Assembly (NCBI GenBank): GCA_903828025.1
Contig: CAIKKO010000461.1
Span: forward strand, 1-6,617
From: an uncultured Sphingomonadales bacterium
Lineage (GTDB): Bacteria; Pseudomonadota; Alphaproteobacteria; Sphingomonadales; Sphingomonadaceae
Direction: 5' to 3'
Length of the DNA: 6,617 nt
The notes beneath the pieces are model-generated. The model saw only the letters and a list, made by a program, of their open reading frames with translations. It did no database searches and was not told where the DNA came from. Of the stretch, positions 1 through 4,581 are shown one piece after another. The translations under genes were made by a program, and so were the position numbers. Position 1 is the first letter of the stretch. Every line of letters starts with the position of its first letter.

Positions 1-72
1 GTGGGGGCTCTCCGGCAGGCGCGGCGGTGGCGGAGAACCCCCACCCCAACCCCACCCCGGAAGGGGAGGGGC
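1..72. repeat. GC-rich palindromic element inside ubiG, left end outside window
   Basis: Two stem-loops lie next to each other. Bases 1-14 and 31-44 are inverted repeats matching at 13 of 14 positions, with a 16-nt loop (15-30). Bases 50-58 (CCCCACCCC) pair with 63-71 (GGGGAGGGG) around the loop GGAA, with one central A/A mismatch. The first repeat already touches base 1, so the element probably extends left, perhaps with a mirror copy of the second hairpin. From general familiarity, C-rich palindromes of this kind are common between genes in GC-rich alphaproteobacteria. Here the element is read in frame as part of UbiG, giving a Pro-rich stretch (NPHPNPTPEGEG). The exact ends are uncertain. 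Confidence 0.7.
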
Positions 73-479
73 AAGGCGGTACCATTGCCAATCATTGCGG
101 CGAACTCGCGGCGCTTGGCCTTAGCGGCTTCGATCTGGTCACTTCGATGGAAGTGATCGAGCACGTGGCCGACAAGCCCGCGTTCATTGCAGGCCTCGCC
201 GCCGCGCTGGACGAACGCGGGTTGCTGGTCATCTCCACCCCCAACCGCACCGCCGCCTCGCGCCTCTTGCTGGTCGGCGCGGCGGAAAGCGTCGGCATGG
301 TGCCCAAGGGCACGCACACTTGGGCGGATTTCGTCACCCCGCTCGAACTCAGCGACTTGCTCGCCGAAGCGGGGCTGGCGATGGGCAATCCGCAAGGGAT
401 CAGCTACGCGCCCAACAAGGGCCTGCACCTGTCAGACAATCTGGCGCTCAATTATATTGTAACAGCGGTGCGGGTGTAA
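3..479 (+). CDS. ubiG: Ubiquinone biosynthesis O-methyltransferase, 3' part
   Basis: This is the C-terminal part of UbiG, the SAM-dependent methyltransferase that performs the O-methylation steps on the ring during ubiquinone synthesis. The reading frame is open to the window edge, so the true start and the GCGxG SAM-binding motif lie to the left. Visible family features are MEVIEHV (the post-SAM-motif strand), STPNRT, the MVPKGTH segment, and the ending LNYIVTAVRV, which matches the usual UbiG C-terminus. The first roughly 23 visible residues (GGSPAGAAVAENPHPNPTPE, then GEG) do not look like UbiG. They are encoded by a GC-rich palindromic repeat and sit where the segment between the second and third beta strands should be. 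Normal UbiG sequence resumes at about QGGTIANHCGELAAL. A GTG at 27 could be called as a start, but it lies inside the repeat and would remove the SAM site, so I treat the gene as truncated by the window. Whether the full protein is functional cannot be judged here. The downstream small gene is 16 bp away on the same strand. Confidence 0.9.
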   Translation, partial: GGSPAGAAVAENPHPNPTPEGEGQGGTIANHCGELAALGLSGFDLVTSMEVIEHVADKPAFIAGLAAALDERGLLVISTPNRTAASRLLLVGAAESVGMVPKGTHTWADFVTPLELSDLLAEAGLAMGNPQGISYAPNKGLHLSDNLALNYIVTAVRV

Positions 480-495
480 TGGCCGGAGATTCTTG

Positions 496-681
496 ATGGC
501 AACGGGCAAAGTCTTCGAGCGTCACAAGCAGGCCTGGACCACCGACGAGGTGCAGAAGCTGCACACGCTGGCGAAGAAAGGCATGGCGCTGAAAGGCCTC
601 GCCAAAGCGCTGACCCGCAGCGAGGAATCGATCAAGATCCGCGCCAAGGCGGACGGGCTGGCGATTGAAAAGCTGCGCTGA
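496..681 (+). CDS. Small Myb/SANT-like helix-turn-helix protein
   Basis: This encodes a 61-residue basic protein of unknown specific function. Residues 13-56 fit the pattern of Myb/SANT-like HTH domains: W14-T-x-D-E followed by evenly spaced leucines (L21, L24), a K-G turn, a second helix (LKGLAKAL), and the ending TRSEESIKIRAKADGL. That last pattern is typical of proteins in which R-S/T-xx-S-V/I-xx-R/K-A forms the recognition helix. It is therefore probably a DNA-binding protein, but its target cannot be read from sequence. The ATG at 496 is preferred over the in-frame TTG at 493 because the Shine-Dalgarno GGAG at 485-488 lies 7 nt from the ATG and only 4 nt from the TTG. The gene follows ubiG by 16 bp on the same strand and is probably co-transcribed with it. 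A GANTC site overlaps its ribosome binding site. Confidence 0.8.
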   Translation: MATGKVFERHKQAWTTDEVQKLHTLAKKGMALKGLAKALTRSEESIKIRAKADGLAIEKLR

Positions 682-682
682 G

Positions 683-702
683 GGAGCGCAACGCTCCAAA
701 AA
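683..702 (+). other. Short stem-loop just after the HTH gene stop
   Basis: GGAGCG (683-688) and CGCTCC (692-697) form a perfect 6-bp stem with loop CAA, starting 1 nt after the stop codon. It is followed on the plus strand by five A residues rather than T residues, so it is not a canonical intrinsic terminator for the HTH gene. It may stabilise the 3' end or help termination together with the larger repeat that follows. Confidence 0.35.
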
Positions 703-703
703 T

Positions 704-781
704 CGTCATCCCCGCGAAGGCGGGGATCCAGAGCGGCACAGCGCTGTGGCATCCTGGATCCCCGCCTTCGCGGGGATGACG
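704..781. repeat. 78-bp double-hairpin repeat (copy 1)
   Basis: Two perfect 28-bp inverted arms (704-731 and 754-781) flank a 22-bp centre (732-753), which itself contains the perfect 12-bp palindrome CACAGCGCTGTG (737-748). Each arm also folds alone: ATCCCCGC/GCGGGGAT, stem 8, loop of 4 (708-727 and 758-777). The element sits between the convergent HTH and thioesterase genes, where it may act as a bidirectional transcript-end structure. It contains no coding sequence and resembles a REP- or MITE-like non-autonomous element. The second copy in this window has the same length and arm/centre plan. Confidence 0.9.
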
Positions 782-798
782 AAACGGAAATGCAGGGT

Positions 799-1203
799 TC
801 ACCCCGCCGCAGGCAGGAACCGTTCCACCAGCTCGCGCGCCAGCCGCGCCGGGCGCAAAGTGGTCGCATCAAGGCAGCACCAGCTCGATTTCACTTCAGC
901 GAGCACGACCTCGCCGCGCTTGATGATCGTTTCGTAAAACGCCCGCGCGCCCTGCACGCGCTCCAGCACCACATGCGCGATCACCGTGTCCTCAAGGAAG
1001 GTCGGCCGCCGGTAGGTGATGTTGTGATTGGTCGCGACCCACACATGGTCCGCAATCGCCTGCGCCGGGGCAAACGCGCGCCAGTGGCCGACGACGGCAT
1101 CCTGCACCCATTTGAGGTAGGACGCGTTGTTGACGTGCCCCATGAAGTCGATGTCGGCGGGATCGACGGTGATCGCAAAAGCGAAGGGGGGTGCGGTATT
1201 CAC
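799..1203 (-). CDS. Acyl-CoA thioesterase, hotdog fold (4HBT/YbgC type)
   Basis: This is a 134-residue protein of the 4-hydroxybenzoyl-CoA thioesterase/YbgC/FadM superfamily, which hydrolyses acyl-CoA thioesters in the cytoplasm. The diagnostic motif is D17-I-D19-F-M-G-H-V-N-N-A-S-Y-L-K-W near the N-terminus. D19 aligns with the catalytic Asp of the Pseudomonas 4-hydroxybenzoyl-CoA thioesterase. NITYRRPTFLEDTV (61-74) is the conserved beta hairpin, and the C-terminal strand carries AEVKSSWCCLD. Length is normal for the family. The start is a GTG at 1203. No good Shine-Dalgarno precedes it, and no ATG in the frame preserves the N-terminal motif, so the start is only moderately certain. The gene is the last of a minus-strand group, 55 bp after the thiol reductase gene, with no terminator between them. 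Substrate is unknown. Confidence 0.88.
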   Translation of the reverse strand: MNTAPPFAFAITVDPADIDFMGHVNNASYLKWVQDAVVGHWRAFAPAQAIADHVWVATNHNITYRRPTFLEDTVIAHVVLERVQGARAFYETIIKRGEVVLAEVKSSWCCLDATTLRPARLARELVERFLPAAG

Positions 1204-1258
1204 AAGGCTGTAGATAGCACCGAAGGCCCGATTCGCACAGGGTGCGGCCCCCCCTTTT

Positions 1259-1606
1259 TTAGCCCAGAACGGCGGCCCATTCGGCCTCTTTGAAACCGAC
1301 CAGCAGCCCGCCGGGATGCTCCACGATGGGCCGCTTGATCACCGAGGTGTTCGCCGCCAGCACCTCCGACGCACCCGCCCCGCCCAGCGCCGCCTGATCC
1401 TCCGCCGAAAGCTTGCGGTAGGTCGTCCCGGCGCGGTTCACCACTTTGTCCAGCCCCGCCACCGTGATCCAGCCCGCCACTTGCGCCGGGTCCGCGCCCT
1501 GCTTCTTGTAGTCGTGGAACGTGTAGGCAATCCCCTTGGCATCGAGCCAGACCCGTGCCTTCTTGACCGTGTCGCAATTGGGGATGCCGTAGAGCGTGAT
1601 GGTCAT
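1259..1606 (-). CDS. ArsC/Spx-family thiol reductase, YffB-like
   Basis: This is a 115-residue thioredoxin-fold protein of the ArsC/Spx family. The N-terminus TLYGIPNCDTVKKARVWLD, with a single cysteine at residue 11, is the signature of the YffB branch, proposed to be a glutathione-dependent thiol reductase. NTSVIKRPIVE (86-96) contains the family arginine (R92), and GGLLVGFKEAEW is the usual C-terminal end. The length is typical, and a real arsenate reductase is less likely because no other ars genes are nearby. The ATG at 1606 has a Shine-Dalgarno-like GAAAGG (minus strand of 1615-1620) 8 nt upstream. It overlaps the stop codon of the upstream ABM gene as ATGA, which suggests translational coupling. 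The stop codon runs directly into an A6G7 tract. Confidence 0.92.
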   Translation of the reverse strand: MTITLYGIPNCDTVKKARVWLDAKGIAYTFHDYKKQGADPAQVAGWITVAGLDKVVNRAGTTYRKLSAEDQAALGGAGASEVLAANTSVIKRPIVEHPGGLLVGFKEAEWAAVLG

Positions 1607-1914
1607 GACGCAGGCCTTTCGAAGCGGTGGACCCGGCTCGGCGTCCCCGCAAACAGCGTGTAATTCTCGTAGTAGGCCTCGCGGCCCCGGCGCTGCATTT
1701 CGGCATGTTCAGCCACCCGCCGCCAGCCGAGCGCGGCCTCCTCGCTCTCCCATTCGGACAGCGCGATCACTTCGCCGTCCTCCGCGGTGTAGCTCTTGAA
1801 CGAAAGGTAGCCCGGCTGCTCCTGCGCCATGCGCCACATCGCATCGGCATCGGCGGCATAGGCCGCAGCATCGAGATCGGCGCGTTTGCGGTTGCGGAAG
1901 ACGACAAGGAACAT
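1603..1914 (-). CDS. Antibiotic biosynthesis monooxygenase (ABM) domain protein
   Basis: This is a 103-residue single-domain protein of the dimeric alpha/beta-barrel ABM group, whose members include small cofactor-free monooxygenases and stress-related proteins. The visible pattern fits: the N-terminal strand MFLVVFRNRKR, a helix AYAADADAMWRMAQEQPGYL, then LSFKSYTAEDGEVIALSEWE and WRRVAEHAEMQRRGR, ending in YYENYTLFAG. The start at 1914 is chosen because AAAAGG (minus strand of 1920-1925) lies 5 nt before this ATG. The open frame upstream only exists as an antisense shadow across aroC. It is first in the minus-strand group and its stop overlaps the next gene's start as ATGA. The actual substrate is not inferable; a role in detoxification or redox stress is a guess based on the neighbouring thiol reductase. 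Confidence 0.88.
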   Translation of the reverse strand: MFLVVFRNRKRADLDAAAYAADADAMWRMAQEQPGYLSFKSYTAEDGEVIALSEWESEEAALGWRRVAEHAEMQRRGREAYYENYTLFAGTPSRVHRFERPAS

Positions 1915-1952
1915 GGCGGCCTTTTGGCGCGGCAGGCGTGACAAAGCCACGA

Positions 1953-1964
1953 AATTGCGCAATT
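1953..1964. promoter_or_regulatory. 12-bp palindrome in the divergent ABM/aroC gap
   Basis: AATTGCGCAATT is a perfect 12-bp palindrome and one of the few AT-containing stretches in the 60-bp gap between the divergent ABM start (1914) and aroC start (1975). It lies 11 nt before the aroC ATG, a position that could hold an operator or overlap a start site. No convincing -35/-10 pair is visible for either gene. Chance or a purely structural role cannot be excluded. Confidence 0.35.
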
Positions 1965-1974
1965 GCCCTGCGCC

Positions 1975-3042
1975 ATGAGCTTCAACACGTTCGGACACAT
2001 GTTCCGCTTCACCACTTGGGGGGAAAGCCACGGCCCCGCGCTCGGCGCGGTGGTGGACGGGTGCCCGCCGGGCCTTGCCCTCAGCGAAAGCGACATCCAG
2101 CCCTTCCTCGATGCGCGCCGCCCCGGCCAATCGCGCTTCACCACGCAGCGGCAGGAGCCCGATCAGGTGCGCATCCTTTCCGGCGTGTTCGAAGGGCGCA
2201 CCACCGGCACCCCGATCAGCCTGATGATCGAGAACGTCGACCAGCGCTCCAAGGACTACGGCGATGTCGCCAAGGCCTATCGCCCCGGCCACGCCGACTA
2301 TGCTTACGACGCCAAGTACGGCTTTCGCGATTATCGCGGCGGCGGGCGCTCCAGCGCGCGCGAAACCGCCGCGCGGGTAGCAGCGGGCGGCGTTGCGCGG
2401 CTGGCGATTCCCGAAGTGACGATCCTCGCCTGGGTCAGCGCCATCGGCGGCGATGCGATTGATCCCGCTAACTTCGACCCCGCCGAGATCACCCGCAACC
2501 CGTTCTTCTGCCCCGACGCCAAAGCTGCCGCGCGCTGGGAAGCCTTGGTGGACGAGGCGAGGCTGGCCGGTTCCTCGCTCGGTGCCGTGGTCGAATGCGT
2601 GGCGACTGGCGTTCCCGCAGGCTGGGGCGCGCCGCTCTATGCCAAGCTCGATGCCGAACTCGCCCACGCGATGATGGGCATCAACGCGGTCAAGGGCGTG
2701 GAGATCGGTGACGGTTTCGCCGCCGCCGCCAACACCGGCGAAGGCAATGCCGATCCGATGCGGCCCGGAGCGGATGCGCCGGAATTCCTCGCCAACCACG
2801 CGGGCGGGGTCGCGGGCGGCATTTCCACCGGACAGCCGGTCAGCGTGCGCGTGGCATTCAAGCCCACCTCCTCGATCCTCACGCCGGTGCCGACGATCAC
2901 GCGCGAGGGCGAGGCGACCGAGCTTTTCACCAAAGGCCGCCATGATCCTTGCGTCGGCATTCGCGGCGTGCCGGTGGTCGAGGCGATGATGGCGCTGGTG
3001 CTGGCCGACCAGAAGCTGCTGCACTGCGCGCAGTGCGGGTAG
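1975..3042 (+). CDS. aroC: Chorismate synthase
   Basis: AroC converts 5-enolpyruvylshikimate-3-phosphate to chorismate, the last shared step of aromatic amino acid, folate and quinone synthesis, using reduced FMN. The 355-residue product has all family signatures: MSFNTFGHMFRFTTWGESHG at the N-terminus (catalytic His19), RPGHADY with His106, RGGGRSSARETAARVAAG (121-138), the FMN-site region NHAGGVAGGISTGQP (274-288), and GRHDPCVGIRGVPVVEAM near the C-terminus. The start at 1975 is chosen because MSFNTFG is the canonical beginning of the protein. A TTG at 1963 would add four unlikely residues. No clear Shine-Dalgarno precedes either codon, which is odd for a housekeeping gene. The gene stands alone, divergent from the ABM operon and separated from the downstream symporter by a repeat region. 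Confidence 0.98.
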   Translation: MSFNTFGHMFRFTTWGESHGPALGAVVDGCPPGLALSESDIQPFLDARRPGQSRFTTQRQEPDQVRILSGVFEGRTTGTPISLMIENVDQRSKDYGDVAKAYRPGHADYAYDAKYGFRDYRGGGRSSARETAARVAAGGVARLAIPEVTILAWVSAIGGDAIDPANFDPAEITRNPFFCPDAKAAARWEALVDEARLAGSSLGAVVECVATGVPAGWGAPLYAKLDAELAHAMMGINAVKGVEIGDGFAAAANTGEGNADPMRPGADAPEFLANHAGGVAGGISTGQPVSVRVAFKPTSSILTPVPTITREGEATELFTKGRHDPCVGIRGVPVVEAMMALVLADQKLLHCAQCG

Positions 3043-3063
3043 GTCGGACCCCACCCCTCTCTT

Positions 3064-3107
3064 TCGTCATTCCCGCGTCGTCCCCTCGTCATTCCCGCAT
3101 CTTCCTT
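3064..3107. repeat. Two partial repeat copies at an exact 22-bp period
   Basis: The 13-mer TCGTCATTCCCGC, which is the outer end of the downstream 78-bp repeat preceded by one T, occurs at 3064-3076, 3086-3098 and 3108-3120. The spacing is exactly 22 bp each time. The 9 bp after the first two copies differ from each other (GTCGTCCCC, ATCTTCCTT). The third copy continues into the complete element. These look like aborted or slipped copies of the element end. Confidence 0.8.
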
Positions 3108-3108
3108 T

Positions 3109-3186
3109 CGTCATTCCCGCGCAGGCGGGAATCCAGGGTAACACAGCGCTTGGCCGCTCTGGATTCCCGCCTTCGCGGGAATGACG
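3109..3186. repeat. 78-bp double-hairpin repeat (copy 2)
   Basis: The plan is the same as in copy 1: arms of 28 bp (3109-3136 and 3159-3186, one mismatch) around a 22-bp centre (3137-3158) that shares CACAGCGCT with copy 1. Each arm folds as ATTCCCGC/GCGGGAAT with a 4-nt loop. The left arm fits the pattern ATTCCC-N8-GGGAAT known from the neisserial dRS3 repeat, though that pattern is loose. Both arms carry a GANTC site (GAATC at 3129-3133, GATTC at 3162-3166). The element fills part of the 219-bp gap between aroC and the symporter and may stabilise or end the aroC transcript. Confidence 0.9.
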
Positions 3187-3205
3187 AAGGGTTTGCGCCG
3201 CCCGC

Positions 3206-3233
3206 TTGCCTAAAACCACCGCCCCGCTAGTCT
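3206..3233 (+). promoter_or_regulatory. Possible promoter of the symporter gene
   Basis: TTGCCT (3206-3211) and TAGTCT (3228-3233) are separated by 16 bp and lie between the repeat and the symporter start. They would place the start of transcription near 3240. The match to sigma-70-type consensus is weak (TTG plus TA...T), but this is the only reasonable pair in the free 75 bp downstream of the repeat. Confidence 0.3.
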
Positions 3234-3261
3234 CGCGCCAAACCACCGGGAGCCACACACC

Positions 3262-4572
3262 TTGGGCAAGCGCCTGACCTTGTACATCGTGATCGCGATG
3301 ATCGCCGGTATCCTCACCGGCTATGCGCTCAACGTGTCCTATCCCGAAGGCAGCAAGACGCTGGCTGCCATTGCCGACACGCTCAAGCTGCTGCCCGAAG
3401 TGTTTCTGCACCTCATCAAGATGATCATCGCGCCGCTCATTCTGGCGACGCTGGTGACGGGCATCGCCAGCATGGGCGATAGCGCCGCGCTGGGGCGGAT
3501 CGGCGGGCGGGCGCTGGCGTGGTTCATCACCGCGAGCCTGATCTCGATCAGCCTCGGCCTCGTGCTGGTCAACTTGTTCCAGCCCGGCGTGGGCCTCCAT
3601 TTCACCGCCGCCGCGCCCGTGACCGACCTCGCCACGGCAGACTTCACCTTGCGCCATTTCGTGCTCGGGGTGTTCCCGACCAGCGTGCTCGATGCGATGG
3701 CGCAGAACAACGTGCTGCAGATTCTGGTGTTCTCGCTGTTCGCCGGCGTCGGGCTTTCGGCGATGGGCGAGGCGGGCGCGCCGCTGGTGCGCGGGGCCGA
3801 AGCGCTGGCCACCTTGATGCTGACAGTGACCGACTATGTGATGCGCTTTGCCCCGTTCGCGGTGTTCGGCGCGCTGTCCTCGGTGATCGCCACGCGCGGG
3901 GTGGGCATCATCGTGTCTTACGGGGTGTTCGTCGGCGAGTTCTATTTCGGGCTGCTGCTGCTGTGGGCCTTGCTGCTGGGGATGGGCGGCCTGTTCCTCG
4001 GCAAGCGGGTGCTGCTGCTGGCGCGCTATATCCGCGAGCCGTTGCTGCTGGCGTTCTCCACCGCGAGCTCGGAAAGCGCGCTGCCCAAGCTGTTCGAGCA
4101 GCTTGACCGGTTCGGCGTGCCGCGCCGGATTTCGGGCTTCGTGCTGCCGCTGGGCTACAGCTTCAACCTCGATGGCTCGATGATGTATACCAGCTTCGCG
4201 ACCTTGTTCATCGCGCAGGCCTACAACATCCCGCTATCGGCCGGGCAGCAGATCGCCATGCTGCTCACGCTGATGGTCACCTCCAAGGGCATCGCCGGGG
4301 TGCCGCGCGCCAGCCTCGTGGTGATTGCCGCGACGCTCACCCAGTTCGGCCTGCCGGTGGAAGGCGTGGCGCTGCTGCTCGGCGTCGATACCTTCCTCGA
4401 CATGGGCCGCACCGCCACCAATGTGGTCGGCAATGCGGTGGCGACCTCGGTCATCACCAAGTGGGAAGGCATGCTGCAAGTGCCGCTCGATCCGGACGCG
4501 CCCGAAGCTCAGCCGCCCTACGCTACCGCAGAGCACGGCCGGAAAGGGCTGCACCTCGATCCGGAGGCGTGA
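3262..4572 (+). CDS. DAACS-family dicarboxylate/acidic amino acid:cation symporter
   Basis: This 436-residue inner-membrane protein belongs to the dicarboxylate/amino acid:cation symporter (GltP/DctA, SLC1) family, which couples uptake of C4-dicarboxylates or acidic amino acids to H+ or Na+. Hydrophobic segments run throughout to about residue 400. Family landmarks are the serine-rich re-entrant loop HP1 (STASSESALPK, 266-276), YSFNLDGSMMY (299-309, the NMDGT-type cation site), the HP2 region VTSKGIAGVPRAS (339-351), and the last helix GVDTFLDMGRTATNVVGN (374-391) followed by KWEG. The last-helix D380 and R383 resemble acidic amino acid carriers such as GltP, while N391 resembles DctA, so I leave the substrate open. 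The start is a TTG at 3262, supported by GGGAG at 3249-3253 with 8-nt spacing and by MGKRLTLYIV as a natural N-terminus. Its stop is 9 bp from the convergent lipoprotein gene. Confidence 0.95.
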   Translation: MGKRLTLYIVIAMIAGILTGYALNVSYPEGSKTLAAIADTLKLLPEVFLHLIKMIIAPLILATLVTGIASMGDSAALGRIGGRALAWFITASLISISLGLVLVNLFQPGVGLHFTAAAPVTDLATADFTLRHFVLGVFPTSVLDAMAQNNVLQILVFSLFAGVGLSAMGEAGAPLVRGAEALATLMLTVTDYVMRFAPFAVFGALSSVIATRGVGIIVSYGVFVGEFYFGLLLLWALLLGMGGLFLGKRVLLLARYIREPLLLAFSTASSESALPKLFEQLDRFGVPRRISGFVLPLGYSFNLDGSMMYTSFATLFIAQAYNIPLSAGQQIAMLLTLMVTSKGIAGVPRASLVVIAATLTQFGLPVEGVALLLGVDTFLDMGRTATNVVGNAVATSVITKWEGMLQVPLDPDAPEAQPPYATAEHGRKGLHLDPEA

Positions 4573-4581
4573 GGGGCGCGC

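Noticed and set aside
63..70. GGGGAGGG, which fits the GGGNAGGG pattern of FtsK-orienting sites.
   Set aside because: It is half of the palindromic hairpin in ubiG and a single occurrence in GC-rich DNA is uninformative.
27..479. A GTG start at 27 that would make a complete 150-residue gene.
   Set aside because: The start lies inside a palindromic repeat and would leave a methyltransferase without its SAM-binding motif; the frame is open to the window edge.
522..872. Open frames running through the 78-bp repeats, giving peptides such as SSPRRRGSRM or RHPREGGDP.
   Set aside because: These are translations of the palindromic repeat commonly found as spurious ORFs; no coding evidence.
1234..1260. 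A plus-strand hairpin CGCAC/GTGCG followed by C7T6 that looks like an intrinsic terminator.
   Set aside because: No plus-strand gene lies upstream of it in this region; the flanking genes are read from the other strand, where the tract is A6G7.
790..1293. A 167-codon plus-strand open frame over the thioesterase gene.
   Set aside because: It is the complement of a well-supported hotdog thioesterase and shows no domain of its own.
1603..3054. A 483-codon open frame on the minus strand that spans the complement of aroC and runs into the ABM gene.
   Set aside because: Only the last 103 residues match a family. The rest is the antisense shadow of a certain aroC, produced by high-GC codon bias, and a good ribosome site precedes the internal ATG at 1914.
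3064..3120. Regularly spaced 13-mers resembling a tiny CRISPR array.
   Set aside because: The repeats are too short, the gaps are only 9 bp, and the motif is the end of the adjacent 78-bp element; no cas genes are present.
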